NCBI RefSeq assembly: GCF_027744825.2
Contig: NC_071350.1
Location: 1,426,001 to 1,490,000, forward strand
DNA length: 64,000 nucleotides
Source: Synchiropus splendidus
Taxonomy: Eukaryota; Chordata; Actinopteri; Syngnathiformes; Callionymidae
Direction of reading: 5' to 3'
Shown here piece by piece: positions 36,352 to 48,700 of this stretch. Each line of letters begins with the position of its first letter. The stretch's first letter is position 1. The translations under genes were made by a program, and so were the position numbers. The notes beneath the pieces were generated by a model. It was not told the origin of the DNA. It searched no databases and saw only the letters and a list, made by a program, of their open reading frames with translations.

Positions 36352-37852
36352 TTCACCTCCCAGTATAGTAGAAAGGGTCTTTCTAGTAGTTGCACATGAT
36401 ATCTAAGCTGTCTGAAGTGTTTTTCGAAAGTTATCAACATTTTTATGTTTGGCGTTCCGGAATTGACCTTATCTCAGGCTGAAAACGCGTTTTCTGCATT
36501 TTGCCATAACTTTGCAGGGAAGCTTGAGAACATGAAATTTGCACCTCCCACTATAGCAGAAAGGGTCTTTCTAGTAGTTGCACATCAAATCTATGATATC
36601 TGAAGTTTTTTTCCAAAGTTGTTAACATTTTTATGTTTGGCTTTCCGAAACCCACCTTATCTCAGGCTGAGAACGCATTTTTTGCATTGTGCCATATATT
36701 CTAAGGGAAGGTTCAGAACATGAAATTTTCACCTCCCACTATAGCAGAAAGGGTCTTTCTACTAGTTTGACGTGAAATCTAAGCTGTCTGAAGTGTTTTT
36801 TCAAAGTTATCAACATTTTTATGTTTGGCGTTCGGGAACCCACCTTATCTCAGGCTGAAAACGTGTTTTCTGCATTGCGGCATAACTGTGCAGGAAACTT
36901 CAGAATATGAAATTTTAACCTCCCACTATTGCAGAAAGGATCTGTCTTCTATTTGCACATCAAATCTAAGCTGTCTGAAGTGTTTTTACAAAGTTATCAA
37001 CATTTTTATGTTTGGTGTTCCGGAATCGACCTTATCTCAGGCTGAAAACGTGTTTTACGCATTGTGCCATAACTTTGCATAAAGCTTCAGCACATGAAAT
37101 GTTCACCTCCCACTATAGCAGAAAGGGTCTTTCTCGTAGTTGCACATCAAATCTAAGCTGTCTGAAGTGTTTTTCCAAAGTTATCAACATTTTTATGTTT
37201 GGCGTTCCGGAACCCACCTTATCTCAGTCTGAAAACGTCTTATTTGGATTGTGCCATAACTTTGCAGGGAAGCCTCAGAACATGAAATTTTCACCTTCCA
37301 CTGTAGTAGAAAGGGTCTTTCTAGTAGTTGCTAAACAAATCTAAGCTGTCTGAAGTGTTTTTCCAAAGTTATCAACATTTTTATGTTTGGCGTTCGGGAA
37401 TCGACCTTATCTCAGGCTGAAAACGCGTTTTACGCATTGTACCATAACTTTCCAGGGAAGCTTAAGAGCATCGAATTTTCACCACCCACTGTAGCAGAAA
37501 GGGTCTTTCTAGTAGTTTCACATCAAATCGAAGCTGTCTGAAGTGTATTTGAAAAGTTATTAACTTTTTTATGTTTGGCGTTCCGGAATCGACCTTATCT
37601 CAGGCTGAAAACGTGTTTTACGCATTGGGCCATAACTTTCCAGGGAAGATTCAGAACATCGAATTTTCTCCACCCACTATAGCAGAAAGGGTCTTTCGAG
37701 CAGTTGCACATCAAATCTAAGCTGTCTGAAGTGTTTTCCAAAGTTATCAACATTTTTATGTTTGGCGTTCCGGAATCGACCTTATCTCAGGCTGAAAACG
37801 CATTTTACGCATTGTGCCATAACTTTGCAGGGAAGCTTCAGAACATGAAATT
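36352..37852 (+). repeat. 8-monomer higher-order repeat, copy 2 (1501 bp)
   Basis: Nearly identical to copy 1. Differences seen include GGAATCTACC / GGAATCGACC and CGTTCCGG / CGTTCGGG in the same monomer near 37395. It shares AAGCTTGAGAAC with copy 1, whereas copies 3 and 4 have AAGCTTCAGAAC. Confidence 0.95.
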
Positions 37853-39353
37853 TTCACCTCCCAGTATAGTAGAAAGGGTCTTTCTAGTAGTTGCACATGA
37901 TATCTAAGCTGTCTGAAGTGTTTTTCGAAAGTTATCAACATTTTTATGTTTGGCGTTCCGGAATTGACCTTATCTCAGGCTGAAAACGCGTTTTCTGCAT
38001 TTTGCCATAACTTTGCAGGGAAGCTTCAGAACATGAAATTTGCACCTCCCACTATAGCAGAAAGGGTCTTTCTAGTAGTTGCACATCAAATCTATGATAT
38101 CTGAAGTTTTTTTCCAAAGTTGTTAACATTTTTATGTTTGGCTTTCCGAAACCCACCTTATCTCAGGCTGAGAACGCATTTTTTGCATTGTGCCATATAT
38201 TCTAAGGGAAGGTTCAGAACATGAAATTTTCACCTCCCACTATAGCAGAAAGGGTCTTTCTACTAGTTTGACGTGAAATCTAAGCTGTCTGAAGTGTTTT
38301 TTCAAAGTTATCAACATTTTTATGTTTGGCGTTCGGGAACCCACCTTATCTCAGGCTGAAAACGTGTTTTCTGCATTGCGGCATAACTGTGCAGGAAACT
38401 TCAGAATATGAAATTTTAACCTCCCACTATTGCAGAAAGGATCTGTCTTCTATTTGCACATCAAATCTAAGCTGTCTGAAGTGTTTTTACAAAGTTATCA
38501 ACATTTTTATGTTTGGTGTTCCGGAATCGACCTTATCTCAGGCTGAAAACGTGTTTTACGCATTGTGCCATAACTTTGCATAAAGCTTCAGCACATGAAA
38601 TGTTCACCTCCCACTATAGCAGAAAGGGTCTTTCTCGTAGTTGCACATCAAATCTAAGCTGTCTGAAGTGTTTTTCCAAAGTTATCAACATTTTTATGTT
38701 TGGCGTTCCGGAACCCACCTTATCTCAGTCTGAAAACGTCTTATTTGGATTGTGCCATAACTTTGCAGGGAAGCCTCAGAACATGAAATTTTCACCTTCC
38801 ACTGTAGTAGAAAGGGTCTTTCTAGTAGTTGCTAAACAAATCTAAGCTGTCTGAAGTGTTTTTCCAAAGTTATCAACATTTTTATGTTTGGCGTTCCGGA
38901 ATCGACCTTATCTCAGGCTGAAAACGCGTTTTACGCATTGTACCATAACTTTCCAGGGAAGCTTAAGAGCATCGAATTTTCACCACCCACTGTAGCAGAA
39001 AGGGTCTTTCTAGTAGTTTCACATCAAATCGAAGCTGTCTGAAGTGTATTTGAAAAGTTATTAACTTTTTTATGTTTGGCGTTCCGGAATCGACCTTATC
39101 TCAGGCTGAAAACGTGTTTTACGCATTGGGCCATAACTTTCCAGGGAAGATTCAGAACATCGAATTTTCTCCACCCACTATAGCAGAAAGGGTCTTTCGA
39201 GCAGTTGCACATCAAATCTAAGCTGTCTGAAGTGTTTTCCAAAGTTATCAACATTTTTATGTTTGGCGTTCCAGAATCGACCTTATCTCAGGCTGAAAAC
39301 GCATTTTACGCATTGTGCCATAACTTTGCAGGGAAGCTTCAGAACATGAAATT
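37853..39353 (+). repeat. 8-monomer higher-order repeat, copy 3 (1501 bp)
   Basis: Nearly identical to copies 1 and 2, with AAGCTTCAGAAC restored to consensus near 38022 and CCAGAATCG instead of CCGGAATCG near 39270. The shared private variants place copies 1 and 2 as closest relatives, as expected from successive tandem duplication. Confidence 0.95.
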
Positions 39354-40081
39354 TTCACCTCCCAGTATAGTAGAAAGGGTCTTTCTAGTAGTTGCACATG
39401 ATATCTAAGCTGTCTGAAGTGTTTTTCGAAAGTTATCAACATTTTTATGTTTGGCGTTCCGGAATTGACCTTATCTCAGGCTGAAAACGCGTTTTCTGCA
39501 TTTTGCCATAACTTTGCAGGGAAGCTTCAGAACATGAAATTTGCACCTCCCACTATAGCAGAAAGGGTCTTTCTAGTAGTTGCACATCAAATCTATGCTA
39601 TCTGAAGTGTTTTTCCAAAGTTGTTAACATTTTTATGTTTGGCTTTCCGAAACCCACCTCATCTCAGGCTGAGAACGCATTTTTTGCATTGTGCCATATA
39701 TTCTAAGGGAAGGTTCAGAACATGAAATTTTCACCTCCCACTATAGCAGAAAGGGTCTTTCTAGTAGTGTCACCTGAAATCTAAGCTGTCTGAAGTGTTT
39801 TTTCAAAGTTATCAACATTTTTATGTTTGCCGTCCGGGAACCCACCTTATCTCAGGCTGAAAACGTGTTTTCTGCATTGCGGCATAACTGTGCAGGAAAC
39901 TTCAGTATATGAAATTTTAACCTCCCACTATTGCAGAAAGGATCTGTCTTCTATTTGCACATCAAATCTAAGCTGTCTGAAGTGTTTTTACAAAGTTATC
40001 AACATTTTTATGTTTGGCGTTCCGGAATCGACCTTATCTCAGGCTGAAAACGTGTTTTACGCATGGTGCCATAACTTTGCA
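39354..40081 (+). repeat. 8-monomer higher-order repeat, truncated copy 4
   Basis: The same unit continues for about 728 bp, but with clearly more differences (TCTATGCTATC, GTAGTGTCACC, GCCGTCCGGG, TTCAGTATATG). It stops where copies 1-3 read TTTGCATAAAGC and this copy reads TTTGCAGGGAAGC. The last 88 bp overlap the start of the 1128-bp repeat, so the two amplifications share an edge. Confidence 0.9.
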
Positions 40082-41121
40082 GGGAAGCTTCTGAACATCG
40101 AATTTTCACCTCCCACAATGGCAGAAAGGGTCTTTCAAGTAGTTGCACATCAAATCTAAGCTGTCTGAAATGTTTTTCCATAGTTATCAACATTTTTATG
40201 TTTGGCGTACCGGAATCGACCTTATCTCAGGCTGAATACGCGTTTTTTGCATTGTGCCATAACTTTGCAGGCAAGCTTCAGAACATGAAATATTCACATG
40301 CCACTATAACAGAAAGGGTCTTTCTAGTAGTTGCACATCAAATCTAAGCTGTCTGAAGTGTTTTTCCAAAGTTGTCCACCTTTTTATGTTTGGCGTTCCG
40401 GAACCCACCTTATCTCAGGCTGAAAACGCATTTTACACATTGTGCCATAACTTTGCAGGGAAGCTTCAGAACATCGAATTTTCACCACCCACTATAGCAG
40501 AAAGCGTCTTTCTAGTAGTTGCACATCAAATCTAAGCTGTCTGAAGTAATTTTCCAAACTTATCAAGATTTTTACGTTTGGCATTCCGGAATCGACCTCA
40601 TCTCAGGCTGAAAACGTGTTTTCTGCATTGTGCCATAACTTTGGAGGGAAGCTTCAGAACATGAAATTTTCTGCTCCCACTATATCAGAAAGGATATTTC
40701 TAGTAGTAGCACATCACATCTAAGCTGTCTGACGTGTTTTTCCAAAGTTAACAACATTTTTATGTTTGGCGTTCCGGAATCGACCTCATCTCAGGCTGAA
40801 AACGTGTTTTCTGCATTGTGCCATAACTTTGCAGGGAAGCTTCAGAACATGAAATTTTCAAATCCCACTATTGCAGAAAGGGTCTTTCTAGTAGTTGCAC
40901 ATCATATCTAAGCTGTCTGAAGTGTTTTTTCAAAGTTATCAACATTTTTATGTTTGGCGTTCCGGAATCGACCATATCTAACGCTGAATACGCGTTTTCG
41001 GAATTGTGCCATAACTTTGCAGGGAAGCTTCAGAACATGAAATTTTCACCTCCCACGATAGCAGAAAGGGTCTTTCTCGTAGTTGCACGTCAAATCTAAG
41101 CTGTCTGATGTTTTCTTCCGA
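39994..41121 (+). repeat. 6-monomer tandem duplication, copy 1 (1128 bp)
   Basis: Exactly six monomers. Marks are GCATGGTGCC, CACAATGGCAG, GTTGTCCACC, TGAAGTAATTTTCC, TCTGCTCCCACTATATCAG, GTTAACAAC, CATATCTAACGC and GATGTTTTCTTCCG. Compared with the next 1128 bp only one difference was noticed: G at 40644 against C at 41772. Confidence 0.95.
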
Positions 41122-42249
41122 AGTTATCAACATTTTTATGTTTGGCGTTCCGGAATCGACCTTATCTCAGGCTGAAAACGTGTTTTACGCATGGTGCCAT
41201 AACTTTGCAGGGAAGCTTCTGAACATCGAATTTTCACCTCCCACAATGGCAGAAAGGGTCTTTCAAGTAGTTGCACATCAAATCTAAGCTGTCTGAAATG
41301 TTTTTCCATAGTTATCAACATTTTTATGTTTGGCGTACCGGAATCGACCTTATCTCAGGCTGAATACGCGTTTTTTGCATTGTGCCATAACTTTGCAGGC
41401 AAGCTTCAGAACATGAAATATTCACATGCCACTATAACAGAAAGGGTCTTTCTAGTAGTTGCACATCAAATCTAAGCTGTCTGAAGTGTTTTTCCAAAGT
41501 TGTCCACCTTTTTATGTTTGGCGTTCCGGAACCCACCTTATCTCAGGCTGAAAACGCATTTTACACATTGTGCCATAACTTTGCAGGGAAGCTTCAGAAC
41601 ATCGAATTTTCACCACCCACTATAGCAGAAAGCGTCTTTCTAGTAGTTGCACATCAAATCTAAGCTGTCTGAAGTAATTTTCCAAACTTATCAAGATTTT
41701 TACGTTTGGCATTCCGGAATCGACCTCATCTCAGGCTGAAAACGTGTTTTCTGCATTGTGCCATAACTTTGCAGGGAAGCTTCAGAACATGAAATTTTCT
41801 GCTCCCACTATATCAGAAAGGATATTTCTAGTAGTAGCACATCACATCTAAGCTGTCTGACGTGTTTTTCCAAAGTTAACAACATTTTTATGTTTGGCGT
41901 TCCGGAATCGACCTCATCTCAGGCTGAAAACGTGTTTTCTGCATTGTGCCATAACTTTGCAGGGAAGCTTCAGAACATGAAATTTTCAAATCCCACTATT
42001 GCAGAAAGGGTCTTTCTAGTAGTTGCACATCATATCTAAGCTGTCTGAAGTGTTTTTTCAAAGTTATCAACATTTTTATGTTTGGCGTTCCGGAATCGAC
42101 CATATCTAACGCTGAATACGCGTTTTCGGAATTGTGCCATAACTTTGCAGGGAAGCTTCAGAACATGAAATTTTCACCTCCCACGATAGCAGAAAGGGTC
42201 TTTCTCGTAGTTGCACGTCAAATCTAAGCTGTCTGATGTTTTCTTCCGA
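41122..42249 (+). repeat. 6-monomer tandem duplication, copy 2 (1128 bp)
   Basis: The second copy. Identity with the start of copy 1 runs on to about 42283, then breaks at GGAAACGACC. With roughly one mismatch in 1.1 kb this is among the youngest duplications in the window. Confidence 0.95.
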
Positions 42250-42583
42250 AGTTATCAACATTTTTATGTTTGGCGTTCCGGAAACGACCTTATCTCAGGC
42301 AGAAAACGCCTTTTACGCATTGTGGCATAACTTTGTAGGGAAGCTTCAGAACATCAAATTTTCACCTCCCACTATAGTGGAAAGGGTCTTTCTCGTAGTT
42401 GCACGTCAAATCTAAGCTGTCTGAAATGTTTTTTCCAAAGTTATCAACATTTTTATGTTTGGCGTTCCGGAACCCACCCTATCTCAGGCTGAAAACGCCT
42501 TTTCTGCATTGTTCCTTAACTTTGCAGGGAAGCTTCAGAACGTGAAATTTTCAACTCCAACTATAGCAGAAAGGGTCTTTCTC

Positions 42584-43114
42584 GTAGTTGCACATCAAAT
42601 CTAAGCTATCTGAATTGTTTTTCCAAAGTTATCAACACTTTTATGTTTCCCGTTCCGGAACCCACATTATCTCAGGCTGAAAACGCGTTTTCTGCATTGT
42701 GCCATAACTTTGCAGGTAAGCTTCAGAACATGAAATTTTAACCCCCCACTGCAGCAGAAAGGGCCTTTCTAGTAGTTGCACATCAAATCTAAGCTGTCTG
42801 AAGTGTTTTTCCAAGGTTATCAACATTTTTAAGTTTGGCGTTCCGGAACCCACCTTATCTCGGGCTGAAAACGCGTTTAATTCATTGTGCCATAACTTTG
42901 CAGGAAAGGTTCAAAAATGAAATTTTCACCACCCACTATAGCAGAAAGGAACTTTCTAGTAGTTGACCATCAAATCTAAGCTGTCTGAAGTGTTTTTCCA
43001 AAGTTATCAACATTTTTATGTTTGGCGTTCCGGACCCCATCTTTTCTCAGGCTGAAAACGGGTTTTCCACATTGTGCCATAACTTTGCAGGGAAGCTTCA
43101 GAACATGAAATTTT
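42584..43114 (+). repeat. 531-bp duplicated segment, first copy
   Basis: Shares with 44856-45386 the rare sequences GCTATCTGAATTG, GTTTCCCGTTCC, CCCCACTGCAGCAG, CCAAGGTTATC with TTTAAGTTTGG, and ACGGGTTTTCCACATTG. At least six differences separate the copies, one of which scrambles GTTGCACATC into GTTGACCATC here. Confidence 0.85.
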
Positions 43115-43909
43115 AACCACCCACTGTCGCAGAAAGGCTCTTTCTAGTAGTTGCATATCAAATCTAAGCTGTCTGAAGTGTTTTTCGAAAGTTATCAACA
43201 TTTTTACGTTTGGCGTTCCGGAACCCACCTTATCTCAGGCTGAAAACGCGTTTTCTGCATTGTGCCATAACCTTGAAGGAAAGCTTCAGAAAATGAAAGT
43301 TTCACCTCCCACTATAGCAGAAAGGGTCTTTTGTAGTAGTTGCACATCAAATATAAGCTGTCTGAAGTGTTTTTCCAAAGTTATCAACATTTTTATGTTT
43401 GGCGTTCCGGAACCCACCTTTTCTCTTGCTGAAAACGCGTTTTCTGCTTTGTGCCATAACTTTGCTGGGAATCTTCAGAACATGAAATTTTAACCTCCCA
43501 CAATAGCATAAAGGGTCTTTCTTGTAGTTGCACATCAAATCTAAGCTGTCTGAAATGTTTTTTCCAAAGTTATCAACATTTTTATGTTTGGCGTTCCGGA
43601 ACCCACCTTATCTCAGGCTGAAAACGCGTTTTCTGCATTGTGCCATAACTTTGCTGCGAAGCTTCAGAACATGAAATTTTAACCACCCACTGTAGCAGAA
43701 AGGCTCTTTCTAGTAATTGCATATCAAATCTAAGCTGTCTGAAGTGTTTTTCCAAAGTTATTAACATTTTTATGTTTGGCGTTCCGGAACCCACCTTATC
43801 TCCGGCTGAAAACGCGTTTTCTGCATTGTTCCTTAACTTTGCAGGGAAGCTTCAGAACGTGAAATTTTCAACTCGAACTATAACAGACAGGGTCTTTGTA
43901 GTAGTTGCA

Positions 43910-43947
43910 CATCAAATCTAAGCTGTTCAGACAGCTTAGATTTGATG
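43910..43947. other. 38-bp perfect fold-back at a rearrangement junction
   Basis: Left arm CATCAAATCTAAGCTGT (43910-43926), loop TCAG (43927-43930) and right arm ACAGCTTAGATTTGATG (43931-43947) form a perfect 17-bp hairpin. The right side is an inverted copy of monomer positions 130-150, the only minus-oriented satellite sequence noticed in the window. The left flank (AACGTGAAATTTTC, ACTATAACAGACAGG, TTTGTAGTAG) is elsewhere (45940-46080) followed by a TTCGAAAG / TTTACG monomer. Here it is followed by the GCCGCTCCCGAACCC type seen without a fold-back at about 44350 and 46990. The inversion therefore sits where two monomers that are otherwise not adjacent are joined. Confidence 0.9.
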
Positions 43948-44855
43948 TTTTTCCAAAGTTATCAACACTTTTATGTTTGCCGCTCCCGAACCCAACTAAT
44001 ATCAGGCTGAAAACGCATTTTCTGCATTGTGCCATAACTTTGCAGGGGAGCTTCAGAACATGAATTTTTCACTTCCCACAATAGCATAAAGGGTATTTCT
44101 TGTAGTTGCACATCAAATCTAAGCTGTCTGAAATGTTTTTTCCAAAGTTATCAACATTTTTATGTTTGGCGTTCCGGAACCCACCTTATCTCAGGCTGAA
44201 AACGCGTTTTCTGCATTGTACCATAACTTTGCAGGGGAGCTTCAGAACATGAATTTTTCACTTCCCACTATAGCAGAAAGGGTCTTTCTAGTAGTTGCAT
44301 ATCAAATCTAAGCTGTCTGAAGTGTTTTTCCAAAGTTATCAACACTTTTATGTTTGCCGCTCCCGAACCCAACTAATATCAGGCTGAAAACGCATTTTCT
44401 GCATTGTGCCATAACTTTGCAGGGAAGCTTCAGAACATGAAATTTTCACCTCCCACTATAGAAGAAAGGGTCTTTCTAGTAGTTGCACATCAAATCTAAG
44501 CTGTCTGAAATGTTTTTTCCAAAGTTATCAACATTTTTATGTTTGGCGTTCCGAAACCCACCTTATCTCAGTCTGAAAACGCGTTTTCTGCATTGTCCCA
44601 TAACTTTGCAGGGAAGCTTCAGAACATGAAAATTTAACCTCCCACAATAGCATAAAGGGTCTTTCTTGTTGTTGCACATCAAATCTAAGCTGTCTGAAGT
44701 GTTTTTCGAAAGTTATCAACATTTTTACGTTTGGCGTTCCGGAACCCACCTTATCTCAGGCTGAAAACGTCTTATTTGGATTGTGCCATAACTTTGCAGG
44801 GAAGCCTCAGAACATGAAATTTTCACCTTCCACTGTAGCAGAAAGGGTCTTTCTA

Positions 44856-45386
44856 GTAGTTGCACATCAAATCTAAGCTATCTGAATTGTTTTTCCAAAG
44901 TTATCAACACTTTTATGTTTCCCGTTCCGGAACCCACATTATGTCAGGCTGAAAACGCGTTTTCTGCATTGTGCCATAACTTTGCAGGGAAGCTTCAGAA
45001 CATGAAATTTTAACCCCCCACTGCAGCAGAAAGGGCCTTTCTAGTAGTTGCACATCAAATCTAAGCTGTCTGAAGTGTTTTTCCAAGGTTATCAACATTT
45101 TTAAGTTTGGCGTTCCGGAACCCACCTTATCTCGGGCTGAAAACGCGTTTACTTCATTGTGCCATAACTTTGCAGGAAAGGTTCAAAAATGAAATTTTCA
45201 CCACCCACTATAGCAGAAAGGGACTTTCTAGTAGTTGCACATCAAATCTAAGCTGTCTGAAGTGTTTTTCCAAAGTTATCAACATTTTTATGTTTGGCGT
45301 TCCGGACCCCACCTTTTCTCAGGCTGAAAACGGGTTTTCCACATTGTGCCATAACTTTGCAGGGAAGCTTCAGAACATGAAATTTT
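44856..45386 (+). repeat. 531-bp duplicated segment, second copy
   Basis: Partner of 42584-43114, ending where the first copy turns to TTTTAACCACCC and this copy has TTTTCACCTCCC. Confidence 0.85.
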
Positions 45387-45702
45387 CACCTCCCACTATA
45401 GCAGAAAGGGTCTTTCTCGTAGTTGCACAACAAATCTAAGCTATCTGAAGTGTTTTTCCAAAGCTATCAACATTTTTACGTTTGGCATTCCGGAACCCAC
45501 CTTATCTCAGCCTGAAAACGCGTTTTCTGCAATGTGCCATAACTTTACTGGGAAGCTTCAGAACATGAATTTTTCACTTCGCACTATAGCAGAAAGGGTC
45601 TTTCTAGTAGTTGCACATCAAATCTAAGCTGTCTGAAGTGTTTTCCCAAAGTTATAAACATTTTTATGTTTGGCGTTCCGGAACCCACCTTTTCTCTTGC
45701 TG

Positions 45703-48700
45703 AAAACGCGTTTTCTGCTTTGTGCCATAACTTTGCTGGGAATCTTCAGAAAATGAAATTTTAACCTCCCACAATAGCATAAAGGGTCTTTCTTGTAGTT
45801 GCACATCAAATCTAAGCTGTCTGAAGTGTTTTTCCAAAGTTATCAACATTTTTATGTTTGGCGTTCCGGAACCCACCTTATCTCCGGCTGAAAACGCGTT
45901 TTCTGCATTGTTCCTTAACTTTGCAGGGAAGCTTCAGAACGTGAAATTTTCAACTCCAACTATAACAGACAGGGTCTTTGTAGTAGTTGCACATCAAATC
46001 TAAGCTGTCTGAAGTGTTTTTCGAAAGTTATCAACATTTTTACGTTTGGCGTTCCGGAACCTACCTTATCTCAGGCTGAAAACGCGTTTTCTGCATTGTG
46101 CCATAACTTTGAAGGAAAGCTTCAGAAAATGAAAGTTTCACCTCCCACTATAGCAGAAAGGGTCTTTTGTAGTAGTTGCACATCAAATATTAGCTGTCTG
46201 AAGTGTTTTTCCAAAGTTATCAACATTTTTATGTTTGGCGTTCCGGACCCGACCTTTTCTCTGACTGAAAACGGGTTTTCCACATTGTGCCATAACTTTG
46301 CAGGGAAGCTTCAGAACATGAAATTTTCACGTCCCACTATAGCAGAAAGAGTCTTTCTCGTAGTTGCACATCAAATCTAAGCTATCTGAAGTGTTTTTCC
46401 GAAGTTATCAACATTTTTACGTTTGGCATTACGGAACCCACCTTATCTCAGCCTGAAAACGCGTTTTCTGCAATGTGCCATAACTTTGTTGGGAAGCTTC
46501 AGAACATGAAATTTTCACCTCCCACTATAGCAGAAAGGGTCTTTGTAGTAGTTGCAAATCAAATCTAAGCTGTCTGAAGTGTTTTTCCAAAATTATCAAC
46601 ATTTATATGTTTGGCATTCCGGAACCCACCTGATCTCAGCCTGAAAACGCGTTTTCTGCAATGTGCCATAACTTTGCTGGGAAGCTTCAGAACATGAAAT
46701 TTTCACTTCGCACTATAGCAGAAAGGGTCTTTCTAGTAGTTGCATATCAAATCTAAGCTGTCTGAAGTGTTTTTCCAAAGTTATCAACACTTTTATATTT
46801 GGCGTTCCGGAATAGACCTTATCTCAGGCTGATGAAACGTTTTCTGCATTGTACCATAACTTTGCAGGGGAGCTTCAGAACATGAATTTTTCACTTCCCA
46901 CTATAGCAGAAAGGGTCTTTCTAGTAGTTGCATATCAAATCTAAGCAGTCTGAAGTGTTTTTCCAAAGTTATCAACACTTTTATGTTTGCCGCTCCCGAA
47001 CCCAACTAATATCAGGCTGAAAACGCATTTTCTGCATTGTGCCATAACTTTGCAGGTAAGCTTCAGAACATGAAATTTTCACCTCCCACTATAGAAGAAA
47101 GGGTCTTTCTAGTAGTTGCACATCAAATCTAAGCTGTCTGAAATGTTTTTTCCAAAGTTATCAACATTTTTATGTTTGGCGTTCCGAAACCCACCTTATC
47201 TCAGTCTGAAAACGCGTTTTCTGCATTGTCCCATAACTTTGCAGGGAAGCTTCAGAACATGAAAATTTAACCTCCCACAAGAGCATAAAGGGTCTTTCTT
47301 GTAATTGCACATCAAATCTAAGCTGTCTGAAGTGTTTTTCCAAAGTTATCAACATTTTTATGTTTGGCGTTCCGGAACCCACCTTTTCTCTTGCTGAAAA
47401 CGCGTTTTCTGCTTTGTGTCATAACTTTGGAGGGAAGCTTCAGAACACGAAATTTTCACCTCCCACTATAGCAGAAAATGTCTTTCTAGTAGTTGCACCT
47501 CAAATCTAACCTGTCTGAAGTGTTTTTCCAAAGTTATCAACATTCTTATGTTTGGCGTTCCGGAATCAACCTTATCTCACGCTGAAAACGCGTTTTCTGC
47601 ACTGTGCCATCACTTTGCAGGAAAGCTGCAGAATAATTAATTTTCACCTCCCACTATAGCAGAAAGGGTCTTTCTAGTAGTTGCACATCAAATCTAAGCT
47701 GTCTGAAGTGTTTTTCCAAAGTCATCAACATTCTTATGTTTGGTGTTCCGGAATCAACCTCATCTCCGGCTGAAAACGCGTTTTACGCATTGTGCCATAA
47801 CTTTGCAGGAAAGCTTCAGAACATGAAATTTTCAACTCCCACTATAGCAGAAAGGGTCTTTCTAGTAGTTGCACATCAAATCAAAGCTGTCTGAAGTGTT
47901 TTTCCAAAGTTATCAATAATTTTATGTTTGGCGTTCCGGAATCGACCTTATCTCATGCTGAAAACGCGTTTCCTGCATTGTGGCATAACTTTGCAGTTAA
48001 GCTTCAGAACATGAAATTTTCACCTCCCACTGAAGCAGAAAGGGTCTTTCTAGTAGTTGCACATCAAATCTAAGCTGTCTGAAATGTTTTTCCAAAGTTA
48101 TCAACATTTTTATGTTTGGCGTTCCGGAATCAACCTTATCTCAGGCTGAAAACGCGTTTTACGCATTGTGCCATAACTTTGCAGGAAAGCATCAGAACAT
48201 GAAATTTTCACCTCCCACTATAGCAGAAAGGGTCTTTCTAGTAGTTGCACATCAAATCTAAGCTGTCTGAAGTGTTTTTCCAAAGTTATCAATATTTTTG
48301 TGTTTGGCGTTCCGGAATCGACCTTATCTCAGGCTGAAAACGCGTTTCCTGAATTGTGGCATAACTTTGCAGGGAATCTTCAGAACACGAAATTTTCACC
48401 TCCCACTGTAGCAGAAAGGGTCTTTCTAGTCGTTGCACATCAAATCTAAGCTGTCTGAAGTGTTTTTCCAAAATTTTCAACATTTTTTTTTTTGGCCTTC
48501 GGGAACCCACCTTATCTCAGGCTGAAAACGCGTTTTACGCATTGTGCCATAACTTTGCAGGGAAGCTTCAGAACATGAAATTTTCACCCCCCACTGAAGC
48601 AGAAAGGGTCTTTCTAGTAGTTGCACATCAAATCTAAGCTGTCTGAAGTGTTTTTCCAAAGTTATTAACATTTTTATGTTTGGCGTTCCGGAATCAACCT

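Larger units (their letters stand above)
42250..45702 (+). repeat. Divergent monomer block containing a fold-back junction
   Basis: About 18 monomers, several with the one-base-longer GAAATGTTTTTTCC. The segment 42584-43114 is duplicated at 44856-45386, offset 2272 bp. That is twelve monomers plus 16 bp: 13 bp come from the fold-back at 43910-43947 and 3 bp from extra T residues. No gene or mobile element is seen. Confidence 0.85.

Noticed and set aside
43910..43947. Rho-independent terminator (hairpin followed by TTTTT)
   Set aside because: The stem is A+T-rich, there is no gene upstream, and the T run is part of the normal monomer. A template-switch inversion explains it better.
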